Shown here: one piece after another, positions 1 through 7,669 of the stretch
How positions within the stretch are numbered: the stretch's first letter is position 1
Layout: each line of letters begins with the position of its first letter
Origin: CAYNXB01 sp964401045
GTDB taxonomy: Bacteria; Pseudomonadota; Alphaproteobacteria; Sphingomonadales; Sphingomonadaceae
Reading direction: 5' to 3'
DNA length: 20,035 nt
NCBI GenBank assembly: GCA_964401045.1
Contig: CAYNXB010000048.1
Location: 1-20,035 of the forward strand
Notes under the pieces: model-generated
Told to the model about the DNA's origin: nothing
Database searches by the model: none
Seen by the model: only the letters and a program-made list of their open reading frames with translations
Program-made: the position numbers and the translations under genes

Positions 1-1097
1 GCGCGCATCGAGGTGGGATTGGCGTTGTAGCTTTCGTCGATCAGCAGCCAATGGCCGCCTGGCGCCGCAATGCGGTGACGCGCGCCGCGGCCCTTGAGCC
101 CGCCCATCTCTGCCAGAGCGAGACCGGCCGCGCCGAGATCGCCGCCGAGCGCCTGCACCGCAGCCAGCACCGCCAGCGAGTTCGAGATCCAGTGTTCCCC
201 CGGCTCGGCGATGGTGTAGCACAGCCGCCGCTCGCCAAGCTGCGCGGTGACGAGCGAGCCGCCGCTCGCCGCCGGGACCGCGTCGATCAAGCGCGCCTGC
301 GCTTCCGCCGAGCGGCCGAAGCCGACCACGTTGGCGCCGGCCTTGAGCGCCGCATCCCGCAGCCGCGCGTAATGCGGACTGTCCGCGGGAATGACCGCGC
401 TGCCCCCTTCACGCAGGCCGCCGAAAATCTCCGCCTTGGCGTCGGCAATCGCGTCCTCGCTGCCGAGCATCTCGATGTGCGCGGGGGCGATGGCGGTGAT
501 CAGCGCAACGTGCGGGCGCACCTGCGCGGTCAGTGCGGCGATTTCGCCGGCGTGATTCATGCCCATCTCGAACACGCCATAGGCGCTGCATGCGGGCATC
601 CGCGCCAGGCTCAGCGGCACGCCGACATGGTTGTTGTAACTCCGCACCGACCGGTGCGCACGGCCCCGACTCGAGCGGTCGAGCGCAGCGAACAGCGCCT
701 CTTTCACGCCCGTCTTGCCGACCGAGCCAGTGACGCCGACGACCTTCGCCTCTGTGCGTGCGCGGGCCGCCACGCCAAGCGCCTCGAGCGCGGCGGTCGT
801 GTCCGACACGAGCACGTGCGGCCGGTCGATCTGCTGTTCGACCACGGCCGCCGCCGCTCCCTTGGCGAAGGCCATGTCGAGGTATTTGTGACCGTCGGTG
901 TTCTCGCCCTTCAAGGCGAAGAACAGGTCGCCTTCCATAACGTCGCGGGAATCGATCTCGACGCCCGAGACCTGGAAGTCGCCGCTGGCCTTGCCGCCGG
1001 TGGCGTCCGCCACCGCGCGCGCGTTCCACAACGCAAGCGGCTGCGCGTCTACGGGCTGGATCGGCCATTCGATCAAAGCTGGATGGGCGCGGCTCAT
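1..1097 (-). CDS. murF: MurF, UDP-N-acetylmuramoyl-tripeptide--D-alanyl-D-alanine ligase (partial, C-terminus beyond left edge)
   Basis: This cytoplasmic Mur ligase adds D-Ala-D-Ala to the UDP-MurNAc-tripeptide, the last soluble step of muropeptide assembly. Reading from ATG 1097 gives 365 residues with no stop before the window edge. The ATP loop GSVGKTG lies at about 124-130, NNHVGVPLSL at 155-164, EMGMNHAGEI at 177-186 and DESYNANPTSM at 354-364, all characteristic of MurF. The family is usually about 450-490 residues, so roughly the last 100 are outside the window. The start codon overlaps the murE stop as ATGA, which fixes the start and implies translational coupling. The ATP loop has V and G where many homologues have S and S, a common variation. 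Identification is secure. Confidence 0.96.
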   Translation of the reverse strand, partial: MSRAHPALIEWPIQPVDAQPLALWNARAVADATGGKASGDFQVSGVEIDSRDVMEGDLFFALKGENTDGHKYLDMAFAKGAAAAVVEQQIDRPHVLVSDTTAALEALGVAARARTEAKVVGVTGSVGKTGVKEALFAALDRSSRGRAHRSVRSYNNHVGVPLSLARMPACSAYGVFEMGMNHAGEIAALTAQVRPHVALITAIAPAHIEMLGSEDAIADAKAEIFGGLREGGSAVIPADSPHYARLRDAALKAGANVVGFGRSAEAQARLIDAVPAASGGSLVTAQLGERRLCYTIAEPGEHWISNSLAVLAAVQALGGDLGAAGLALAEMGGLKGRGARHRIAAPGGHWLLIDESYNANPTSMR

Positions 1098-2575
1098 GCC
1101 GAAGCTCCTGCCGGCGCGGCGCATTCGCGCGCCACGCTCACATCATCGAACGGCAATATCCGCATGTCTTTCCCGCTCCCCACTATTTGACCCTGTTCAT
1201 GTCCTTTGCCGGCGATCAGCACGATGTCGTCTCGCCCCGCTTCCGCGATGGCCGCGGCGATGGCTTCGCGCCGGTCGCCGATCTCGCGCGCGCCGCCAGA
1301 AATCCCGCCTTGCGCACCTTCGAGCACCATCGCGCGGATGGCGGCCGGGTCTTCCCCGCGCGGATTGTCGTCGGTGACGATAACCGCGTCAGATGTCTCG
1401 ACCGCGACACGGCCCATCTCGGCGCGCTTGCCTTTGTCACGATCGCCGCCCGCGCCGAACACCGTGATCAGCCGCCCGCTCACATGCGGCCGCAGCGCAT
1501 CGGCGGCCGCGCGCAATGCGTCGGGCGTGTGCGCATAATCGACATAGACCGGTGCGCCCGCGGCGGTGATCGCGGCGCGCTCCAGCCGCCCGCGCACCGG
1601 TTGCAGCCGGGCGAGGCTCTCGAACACTTGCGCCGGCTTGCCCCCCGTCGCCAGCACCAGCCCGGCCGCGACCAGCGCGTTGGCCGCCTGGTAAGCGCCG
1701 ATCAGCGGCAGCCGGACCTTGTATTCAGCGCCTTCGTAGCTCAGCCGCAGTTCCTGCCCGAGGTGCCCGGGCGTGCGGGCGAGCAGGCGGATCCCAGTCC
1801 CCTGCTCGCCCACTGCCAGCACGCTCAGACCCCGTGTCCTCGCATGCTCGCAAGCGCGCTCCGACCAATCGTCGTCCATCCACACCACGGCAGTGCCGCC
1901 ATCCGCGACCACTTCGTTGAATAGCCGCATCTTGGCGGCGAAGTAGTCCTCCATCGTTGGATGGTAATCGAGGTGATCGCGCGAGAGGTTGGTGAACGCG
2001 CCGGCCGTGACGCGCACGCCCTCGTTGCGGAACTGCGACAGTCCATGGCTCGAAGCCTCGTAGGCGACATGCGTGACGCCCTCACGCGCCAGGCCGGTCA
2101 GATTGCCGAGGAAAGTGACGATGTCGGGCGTGGTCAGCCCGGTGGAGACGCTTTCGTCCGGCGTGGTCACCCCGAGCGTGCCGATCGAGGCGGCGCGTTC
2201 GCCCGCCATGTGCCACAGCTGGCGGGTCATCTCGACGGTCGAGGTCTTGCCGTTGGTGCCGGTGACCGCGACGATCGTTTCCGGCACGGGGGTGAAGAAC
2301 TGGGCCGCCAGCCGCGCGAACGCGCGCCGTGGCTCGGGATCGGCGATGTGCGCCGCGCCCTCGACCCTGGCCTCGGGCCGCGCGACGACCGCGATCGCAC
2401 CCGCCGCGATGGCCGCGGGAATAAACTCCTCACCGTTGGCGCGGGCACCCTGGAATGCGCCGAACACCGTGCCCGGCGCGACCTTGCGGTGATCGATGGC
2501 AAACCCGGTGACGGAATACTCGCGGTGATCGGCCACCTGATAACCCGCCGCCGCGGCCAGGCGGTCGAGCCTCAT
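1094..2575 (-). CDS. murE: MurE, UDP-N-acetylmuramoyl-L-alanyl-D-glutamate--2,6-diaminopimelate ligase
   Basis: MurE adds the third amino acid of the peptidoglycan stem peptide in the cytoplasm. The 493-residue protein has the ATP loop TGTNGKTS (105-112), the conserved YFAAKMRLF segment whose K215 is the expected carbamylated lysine, DYAHTPDAL (346-354), GAGGDRDKGKR (375-385), DNPR (403-406) and GKGHE (456-460). The DNPR motif is the known marker of meso-diaminopimelate rather than lysine specificity, as expected for a Gram-negative. The start at ATG 2575 overlaps the ftsI stop by four bases. An open frame continues upstream to 2701, but that part is composition-driven sequence inside ftsI and lacks MurE character. 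The length is typical of the family. Confidence 0.96.
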   Translation of the reverse strand: MRLDRLAAAAGYQVADHREYSVTGFAIDHRKVAPGTVFGAFQGARANGEEFIPAAIAAGAIAVVARPEARVEGAAHIADPEPRRAFARLAAQFFTPVPETIVAVTGTNGKTSTVEMTRQLWHMAGERAASIGTLGVTTPDESVSTGLTTPDIVTFLGNLTGLAREGVTHVAYEASSHGLSQFRNEGVRVTAGAFTNLSRDHLDYHPTMEDYFAAKMRLFNEVVADGGTAVVWMDDDWSERACEHARTRGLSVLAVGEQGTGIRLLARTPGHLGQELRLSYEGAEYKVRLPLIGAYQAANALVAAGLVLATGGKPAQVFESLARLQPVRGRLERAAITAAGAPVYVDYAHTPDALRAAADALRPHVSGRLITVFGAGGDRDKGKRAEMGRVAVETSDAVIVTDDNPRGEDPAAIRAMVLEGAQGGISGGAREIGDRREAIAAAIAEAGRDDIVLIAGKGHEQGQIVGSGKDMRILPFDDVSVARECAAPAGASA

Positions 2576-4293
2576 TGGGGGTCTCCGCCGACGAGCGGCT
2601 TCAAGTCGGTGATGTCGACGTCGCGCGTCGCATCCGGCATCACGCCGAGCAGCGGACCAATGCGCGGCACCACGCGGCCAACGATCGGCGCGGCGTTCCA
2701 CGCTGCGGTGCGCTGGAAGCTGCTCGAAGCCGTGCCCTTGGGCTCGTCAAGCATCGCGATAACCACGTAGCGCGGGTGATCCATCGGGAACGCCGCGGCG
2801 AACGTTGCAATCACGGAGTGCCGGCGATAGCCGCCCGCACCTGGCTTTTCCGCCGACCCGGTCTTGCCGCCCACGCGGAAGCCGGGGGCATTGGCCTTGC
2901 GGCCCGTGCCGTAGAGCGTGATCATCCGCAGCAGCTGGTTCATCCGTGCGCTGGTGCTTGCTTTGAACACCCGGCGCCCGCGATCCGCGTGCCCGGGCGC
3001 TACCTTCATCAGGGTGGCCGGACGCCAGATGCCGCCGTTGACCATCGCCGCGTAGGCGCTGGCAAGATGCAGCGGAGTAACCGCGATGCCGTGACCGTAG
3101 CCGACCGTCATTGTCCGCAGCCGCGGCCAGTTGCCGCTGGCCCAGATCGGGAAGCCGCGCGCCGGCAGCTCGATGTGCGGGCGCTCGTTGAAGCCGAGGC
3201 TCGCCATCGCATCCTTCATCCGCACCCCGCCGAGCGCGTCGGCGACCTGCGCGGTGACGATGTTCGACGAATGGATCAGCATCTCTGGGACATTGAGCGT
3301 CGCCCCGAGATCCTCGTCGTCATGGATGGTGAACCCGGCGATGTGCAGCGGCGCGGCCGGATAGCGGCGCGAAAGGTCGGTGACCACGCCTGCGTCGATC
3401 GCCGCCGCGACGGTGAGCGGCTTGAAGGTCGAACCAAGCTCGTAGACCTGGTTGGTGACCCGGTTGAACATGTTGCTTTCGCCGGTCGCATCGATCCGGT
3501 TGGGATCGAATTCGGGTAACGAGGCGAGCGCCAGCACTTCGCCGGTATCGACGTCGAGCACGATGCCGGCCGCACCCAGCGCATCGACCGAGAGCATCCC
3601 GCGCCGCAATTCATCCTCGAGCGCACCCTGGACGCGCAAGTCGATCGACAACGAGGCGGGCGTGCCGCGCAGCGCCGGATCGAGCAGCCGCTTGTCGAGC
3701 ACCTGCTCCATGCCTACCCGCCCGTGGCCGTCCGCCGCGATGTAGCCGAGCACGTGCGCGGCCATCGAGCCTTGCGGATATTGACGGTCGCTCTCACGCG
3801 GCAGCTCGAGCGCGAGCTCGCCGATCTCATAGACCTTGTTGGCCTCCTCGGGCAGCACGCGGCGACGCAAGTAGCCTCCCTTGCCGCTGGCGAGGCGGCG
3901 GGCCATCTCTTTCTGATCGATGTCGGGGAATATCTGCGCGAGCTGCCGCGCCACTTCCTCCGGCCCCTTGACCAGTGGCGCGCCGCCGTCCTCGAGCGCG
4001 GCGGGATTGAACCACAGCGCATAGGCAGGAAACGCCCGCGCCAGCGGCACGCCGTTGCGATCGGTGATCTCGCCGCGCGGCGGCAGCAGCGCTTCGGCCA
4101 TGGTGCGTTCTTCGGGTGCGCTGTCGACCAGCCCGATCCATGCGATCCGCATCAGGGCAGCAAGCGCGACAAGGGTGAAGGCGCCGATCAGCGCAAGCAC
4201 CCTCAGGCGCGCGATCAGCAGCGACTTCCGGCGGACGTTGACCAGCTCGACACGGCCGGTCGAGATCGCGGTGGTATAGGTCAGCGCGTTCAC
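2572..4293 (-). CDS. ftsI: FtsI / PBP3, septal peptidoglycan D,D-transpeptidase
   Basis: This division-specific class B penicillin-binding protein crosslinks septal peptidoglycan. It is anchored in the inner membrane with its catalytic domain in the periplasm. The 573-residue product has a basic cytoplasmic N-terminus, one membrane segment at about 31-54, the class B dimerisation-domain start RGEITDRNG (73-81), and all three transpeptidase motifs: STFK (catalytic S288), SSN (342-344) and KTGS (477-480). The start is taken as GTG 4293, which overlaps the ftsL stop as GTGA with a GGGA element about seven bases upstream. The frame stays open to 4755, but that extension is arginine- and proline-rich shadow sequence of ftsL. 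The position between ftsL and murE is the classical dcw order. Confidence 0.95.
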   Translation of the reverse strand: MNALTYTTAISTGRVELVNVRRKSLLIARLRVLALIGAFTLVALAALMRIAWIGLVDSAPEERTMAEALLPPRGEITDRNGVPLARAFPAYALWFNPAALEDGGAPLVKGPEEVARQLAQIFPDIDQKEMARRLASGKGGYLRRRVLPEEANKVYEIGELALELPRESDRQYPQGSMAAHVLGYIAADGHGRVGMEQVLDKRLLDPALRGTPASLSIDLRVQGALEDELRRGMLSVDALGAAGIVLDVDTGEVLALASLPEFDPNRIDATGESNMFNRVTNQVYELGSTFKPLTVAAAIDAGVVTDLSRRYPAAPLHIAGFTIHDDEDLGATLNVPEMLIHSSNIVTAQVADALGGVRMKDAMASLGFNERPHIELPARGFPIWASGNWPRLRTMTVGYGHGIAVTPLHLASAYAAMVNGGIWRPATLMKVAPGHADRGRRVFKASTSARMNQLLRMITLYGTGRKANAPGFRVGGKTGSAEKPGAGGYRRHSVIATFAAAFPMDHPRYVVIAMLDEPKGTASSSFQRTAAWNAAPIVGRVVPRIGPLLGVMPDATRDVDITDLKPLVGGDPQ

Positions 4294-4808
4294 TCGGTGA
4301 TCCCATAGGTCGCCGAAAGCGCGATCCGCGCCGGGCCCGAGCGCATGCCGGACGAGAGCGTGCCGGTGCGTTCGCGCCCAACCTCGCCCTGGGCCAGCTC
4401 GCCAAGTTCGACCGGCCGGCCGGAGACCGGCGAGACCATCACCGGGAACGGCTGCTCGCCATCGCCGGTGGACGTGCCGGCCACGCGGATCGGCTCTGGC
4501 GCACCCTTGGCGCGCGGCGTGCCGAGCGCTGCGAGCTGGCGCTCGGTTTCGAGGAACTGGTCGGCGCCCGGGGCACGGTAGCCGAAGTCGACGCTGTTCC
4601 ACGCCGAAAGCTGTTGCTGATTGGCGCGGGTCTCGAATTCGGTTTCGAGCAGCATCTTCTGCCGCTCGAGGCTGACGATGCGGCGCTCGGCGAGGCGCAC
4701 TTCGCTCTTCACCGCGTTCACCCGCAGCGTCAGCGCCACGAACAGCGCGGTGCACACCAGCAGGGTGGCGATCCAGCTTGCCTGGCGCAGGCGGCTACCC
4801 GGGGTCAT
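4290..4808 (-). CDS. ftsL: FtsL-like cell division protein
   Basis: FtsL is a bitopic protein of the FtsQLB divisome subcomplex that helps activate FtsWI. The 172-residue protein has a short cytoplasmic head, one hydrophobic segment at about 12-29, and then a charged, heptad-like region (about 31-70) expected to form a periplasmic coiled coil. FtsL proteins are poorly conserved, so the call relies on this layout and on the exact position between rsmH and ftsI. The segment from about 90 onward is rich in Gly, Pro, Ser and Thr and looks disordered. It makes this protein longer than the roughly 120-residue enterobacterial FtsL. The start at ATG 4808 overlaps the rsmH stop by four bases. Confidence 0.85.
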   Translation of the reverse strand: MTPGSRLRQASWIATLLVCTALFVALTLRVNAVKSEVRLAERRIVSLERQKMLLETEFETRANQQQLSAWNSVDFGYRAPGADQFLETERQLAALGTPRAKGAPEPIRVAGTSTGDGEQPFPVMVSPVSGRPVELGELAQGEVGRERTGTLSSGMRSGPARIALSATYGITE

Positions 4809-5761
4809 GCCGCGAGCCTTGCCGGCGCGTCCGTGCGGACCGCCGAGCGAAGAGTGGATGAGCGGGCGCGGGGGTTGCCCGTCACCTCCTCTTCGCCCGG
4901 ACGGATGGGCTTGGCGACCTCGGCAAAGGTCGCGGATTGCGTTGGAACGGTTTCCGGCAGATGGCGCGAGGCGCGCGCGGCCGCGCCCGACGCTTCACGC
5001 AGGAAGCGCTTGACGATGCGATCCTCGAGGCTGTGGAAACTCACCACGGCGAGCCGGCCGCCCGACTTGAGCAGCCGCTCGGCCGCAGAGAGTCCGGCTT
5101 CGAGTTCGTCGAGCTCGCCGTTCACGTGGATGCGGATCGCCTGGAAGGTGCGGGTCGCCGGATCTTTCGGCGCGCCGGGATGATGGCCGAGCGCCTTGCG
5201 CACCACGCGGGCGAGATCGCCGGTGGTCTCGAGCGGCCGGGCAGCGACGATCGCGCGGGCGACACGGCGCGACTGGCGCTCCTCGCCATATGTGTAGAGC
5301 ACGTCCGCGATTGCGCTTTCGTCGGCGGTGTTGACGAAATCGGCTGCGCTCTCGCCCTCCTGGCTCATGCGCATGTCGAGCGGACCCTGGGTGGAGAAGG
5401 CAAAGCCCCGCTCGGCCTGGTCGAGCTGCATCGAGGACACGCCGATGTCCATCGCCACACCGTCGACCTGAGCGAGGCCGGCTTCGGTGAGCGTCTCGAC
5501 CATTTCGGAGAAGCGGCGTGGGTGGAGCACCAGCCGCGGCGGCTGCTCCTGCGTTTCGGGCCAGTTGCGGCCGGCGGCAATCGCATCGGGGTCGCGATCG
5601 AACGCGTGCACGGTGGCGCCGGCATCCAGGAACGCGCGGGTGTAACCGCCGGCGCCGAAGGTCGCGTCGACGATCACGTCGCCCGGACGCGGGGCGAGCG
5701 CGGCGACCACTTCCGCCAGGAGGACGGGGATGTGCGGCCCAAACGATTCTCGGCCGCTCAT
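4805..5761 (-). CDS. rsmH: RsmH (MraW), 16S rRNA (cytosine(1402)-N(4))-methyltransferase
   Basis: RsmH is an S-adenosylmethionine-dependent enzyme that N4-methylates C1402 in the decoding centre of 16S rRNA. The 318-residue product shows the family hallmarks in order: HIPVLLAEV near the N-terminus, the SAM-binding DATFGAGGYTRAFL segment at 32-45, a MDIGVSSMQLDQAERGF region, GPLDMRM, RIHVNGELDELE, and VVSFHSLEDRIVKRF in the C-terminal half. Its length is normal. It sits directly after mraZ with an ATGA overlap (5758-5761) and overlaps ftsL in the same way, the usual head of the dcw cluster in many bacteria. Confidence 0.97.
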   Translation of the reverse strand: MSGRESFGPHIPVLLAEVVAALAPRPGDVIVDATFGAGGYTRAFLDAGATVHAFDRDPDAIAAGRNWPETQEQPPRLVLHPRRFSEMVETLTEAGLAQVDGVAMDIGVSSMQLDQAERGFAFSTQGPLDMRMSQEGESAADFVNTADESAIADVLYTYGEERQSRRVARAIVAARPLETTGDLARVVRKALGHHPGAPKDPATRTFQAIRIHVNGELDELEAGLSAAERLLKSGGRLAVVSFHSLEDRIVKRFLREASGAAARASRHLPETVPTQSATFAEVAKPIRPGEEEVTGNPRARSSTLRSAVRTDAPARLAA

Positions 5762-6243
5762 GCCTTGGACTCGGCTTCGAGCATGCGGCAGGCGGCTTGC
5801 GCCCCCTCCCAGCCCTCACCCATCTTGTAGAGCTCGGCCGGGTTCCACACCGTGAAGAAGCTGCCGGCGCCCTGGAAGAATACGCCGTTCTCGAACTTGC
5901 CAAGCTGCACAAGGTGATCGGGCATGACGAAGCGGCCGCTGGTATCGAACGGCAGGCGGGTGAAGCCGAACAGCTGCGATTGCCGGGTGTCGCGGTCGAA
6001 ATCCTGCCCGCGGGCGATGGCATTGGCTTCTTCGCGGTCAACTTGCGCCATCAGTTCCGATTGGCGCGAGAGCCCGAAGCCGGTGAGGCAGTTCCACCGC
6101 TCATGCTTGGCAAGGCACAGGATCTTGTCGTCGGACGAGTGGGCGACGGCCTTGCGGAAGGCGGGCGGCAGCGTGAAGCGACCTTTGTCGCCCCGCAGGG
6201 TGAAGCCCTGCCCGCTATATCCCCCGTGAAATGCCTCCGCCAC
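5758..6243 (-). CDS. mraZ: MraZ, transcriptional regulator of the dcw cluster
   Basis: MraZ is an AbrB-fold DNA-binding protein that forms oligomeric rings and represses its own dcw operon. The product has two tandem SpoVT-AbrB-like units: an N-terminal one with the DKGRFTLPPAFR motif and a C-terminal one with the matching SGRFVMPDHLV motif. I chose GTG 6243 (161 residues), where an AGGGG element lies about nine bases upstream and only a short tail precedes the first AbrB unit. A TTG at 6267 would give 169 residues and cannot be excluded; an AAGGAG lies upstream of it but about 14 bases away. The gene heads the minus-strand cluster, and a phased GGGA array lies about 130-170 bases upstream. 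Confidence 0.93.
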   Translation of the reverse strand: MAEAFHGGYSGQGFTLRGDKGRFTLPPAFRKAVAHSSDDKILCLAKHERWNCLTGFGLSRQSELMAQVDREEANAIARGQDFDRDTRQSQLFGFTRLPFDTSGRFVMPDHLVQLGKFENGVFFQGAGSFFTVWNPAELYKMGEGWEGAQAACRMLEAESKA

Positions 6244-6558
6244 TTGGTTCCACCCCTGGCCGCTCAAGCCCTGACAAATTGCTCCTTCACCTCACCGCAC
6301 TCGCGCGCGGCCGGTTCACCCCTCGCGGGGCGGGCTGAACGTGTTGTCCGATGGGAGGACTATTTAACCGGGGTTACGCAGGGATGGAAGGGAAAATCGC
6401 GGGATTTATGGGGATCATGCTCTAAACATCTGAATTTCCTGTGGACAGATCACAGCCATGAGCGATCTCGCCCCTGTGGGTTCCTCCCCTGTTCTCCAGT
6501 ATTTCAGATATTTGCGTGGCGACTCGCATTGGTCGCGGCACGCTTCCCGCGATTTCCC
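6244..6558 (-). promoter_or_regulatory. Non-coding region upstream of mraZ (dcw promoter region)
   Basis: I find no convincing gene in these 315 bases. An 86-codon minus-strand frame ending at 6422 is arginine-rich shadow sequence. On the strand read by mraZ there is a -10-like TTAAAT (plus coordinates 6362-6367), with no strong -35 partner. Just upstream are an imperfect palindrome TAACC-GG-GGTTA (6365-6376) and a 10-base-periodic GGGA array (6371-6414). Further upstream is an inverted repeat CTGTG/CACAG (6439-6443 and 6451-6455) with a seven-base loop. If transcription starts near 6353, the leader before mraZ is about 110 nucleotides. The promoter assignment is inference from position and weak motifs. 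Confidence 0.5.
6371..6414 (-). promoter_or_regulatory. Phased GGGA(T) array, candidate MraZ operator
   Basis: On the plus strand, GGG(A/T) elements begin at 6371, 6381, 6390, 6401 and 6411, spaced 10, 9, 11 and 10 bases; three of them are GGGAT. On the strand read by mraZ these appear as ATCCC-type elements immediately upstream of the likely -10. In E. coli, MraZ is known to bind direct repeats of TGGGN separated by five bases, which is the same 10-base period. The spacing and location therefore fit autorepression by the MraZ ring. The base before GGG is not consistently T here, and the orientation relative to mraZ is my reading, not demonstrated. Confidence 0.55.
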
Positions 6559-7293
6559 CTAAGGGGCGAACGCGCGGGTAAGCAGCCAGCCCAGCGCCTG
6601 CTCGCGCTCGGGCGTCGCGGCATCGCCATCGAACAACGCGGCGTCGGCGACGACGAGCGCGCGGCCCTTGCCGATGGTGCATTCGGCGATCAGCCCGCCC
6701 GAACGCGGGCTGCAGGACGTATCGGGCTCATCGGCTGGCCGATAGGAGAAGCGCCCCGCGGCATCGATCGGCATCTTGATCTCACCTACCTCGGCCAGCC
6801 GCTCGCCCGCCGGCTGATCCTCGTCGAATCGCAATTGCAGCCCCCAGTGCGACAGTATCGGCGACAGCAGCGCCACATCCTGCGGACGGCGCTTGTCGCC
6901 GATGCCGTAGCGGCTTTCAGCGGTCAGCAGCGGATCGGCGAACAGCAACAGACGCCCGCCCTGGCGGACCCAGACATCGAGCGCGACGTTCTCTGCCGGC
7001 GACAGCATGCGCGGCTGCGCGACCAGCAAGCGGCTGAGCCTGTTGAGGATCGCCCCTTCGCCCGATAGGACATCGAGCGGAACCAGCTCGTAGTCGCGCT
7101 CGATCAGCTTGCGCGCCCAGGGGGGAGCCGCTTCGGGCGCGATCAGCTCGGAAATGCCGTTCGCCTCGCGCCAGTAGAGCGGAAGGGTGGTGAACAGGCC
7201 CACCTGGCCGCGTGGCTCGGCCGATGCGGCCGGAGCGAGCAGCAGCAGGGCAAGGGCCGCGGCGAGAAGCTTAGGGAACGAGAGTCGGTTCAT
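6559..7293 (-). CDS. Secreted GldG-like (ABC_transp_aux / DUF4350-type) protein of unknown function
   Basis: The 244-residue product starts at ATG 7293 with a clear Sec signal peptide (basic MNR, hydrophobic core to about residue 22, cleavage after ASA near 26), so it should be periplasmic. The body resembles the GldG domain found beside ABC transporters: DYELVPLDVL, LSRLLVAQPRMLSPAE, then a glycine-rich turn and beta strand RQGGRLLLFADPLL. A C-terminal GKGRALVVADAALF strand is typical of related DUF4350-type proteins. GldG usually works with ABC permease and ATPase partners, and none is present here. Its start lies 23 bases inside the preceding membrane-protein gene, implying coupling. An upstream extension of the frame to 7482 is arginine/proline-rich shadow. 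Function is unknown. Confidence 0.78.
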   Translation of the reverse strand: MNRLSFPKLLAAALALLLLAPAASAEPRGQVGLFTTLPLYWREANGISELIAPEAAPPWARKLIERDYELVPLDVLSGEGAILNRLSRLLVAQPRMLSPAENVALDVWVRQGGRLLLFADPLLTAESRYGIGDKRRPQDVALLSPILSHWGLQLRFDEDQPAGERLAEVGEIKMPIDAAGRFSYRPADEPDTSCSPRSGGLIAECTIGKGRALVVADAALFDGDAATPEREQALGWLLTRAFAP

Positions 7294-7612
7294 CGCCCGT
7301 GACCGGCGCGGGCGCCGGGGTCGGCGACGAGGGGAGATCGGGCACCACGCCGACGTCGGCCAGTGGATCGCTGCCCGCCTTGTGGGCAGCGGCCGGCACG
7401 GCGGTGGTGGGCGCCGCTTCGGGAACCGCAAGATCCTCGCTCTGTTGCGCGCGATCGCGGATGATCGTGGCGAGCCCGACAAGGAGGATCATTGCCGCAA
7501 GGCCCAGCAGCCCGATCTGTAGCCGCTGCATCGCCTGCGAGCGCGTTCCCCCCAGCGGCGCGTCGGTGGTGCGGCGCATCGGGTGCGAGGTTTCGGCCGG
7601 ATCGGTCGCCAT
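7271..7612 (-). CDS. Small single-pass membrane protein with Pro/Ala-rich tail, hypothetical
   Basis: I do not recognise a named family. From ATG 7612 the product is 113 residues: a polar, arginine-containing N-terminus (about 1-30), one strong hydrophobic segment at about 33-51 flanked by arginines, and a Pro/Ala/Thr-rich, acidic tail to the end. The charge layout suggests an N-in/C-out anchor with the low-complexity tail in the periplasm. A TTG at 7648 in the same frame would add 12 residues and has an AGGAGA about 12 bases upstream, so the start is uncertain. The 23-base overlap with the secreted GldG-like gene suggests the two products are made together and may meet in the periplasm. Confidence 0.7.
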   Translation of the reverse strand: MATDPAETSHPMRRTTDAPLGGTRSQAMQRLQIGLLGLAAMILLVGLATIIRDRAQQSEDLAVPEAAPTTAVPAAAHKAGSDPLADVGVVPDLPSSPTPAPAPVTGDEPTLVP

Positions 7613-7669
7613 CGTGGTCAAGCTAGGTTCGCCGGCCTGAACCGGCAATGCACCAATGCTCTCCTGTGC

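Noticed and set aside
51..1190. 379-codon plus-strand open frame
   Set aside because: It is arginine/alanine-rich and exactly antisense to murF, which carries all the expected motifs.
4294..4755. Upstream extension of ftsI to a 727-residue protein
   Set aside because: The extra residues are a shadow of ftsL in another frame. The GTG overlapping the ftsL stop gives a normal PBP3 length and topology.
6364..6378. CtrA-type site (TTAA-N7-TTAA) in the mraZ upstream region
   Set aside because: TTAA at 6364-6367 is followed seven bases later by TACG rather than TTAA, so the second half-site is missing.
6439..6447. DnaA box near the mraZ promoter
   Set aside because: CTGTGGACAG matches the reverse of the DnaA box at only seven of nine positions, and no cluster of further boxes is visible.
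6556..6566. CCCC-TAA-GGGG hairpin over the stop codon of the GldG-like gene as a terminator
   Set aside because: The stem is only four base pairs, and only AAAT rather than a T-run follows on the minus strand.
6422..6682. 86-codon minus-strand frame running from inside the GldG-like gene into the mraZ upstream region
   Set aside because: It is arginine-rich, overlaps a real gene in another frame, and has no motif, so it is probably chance.
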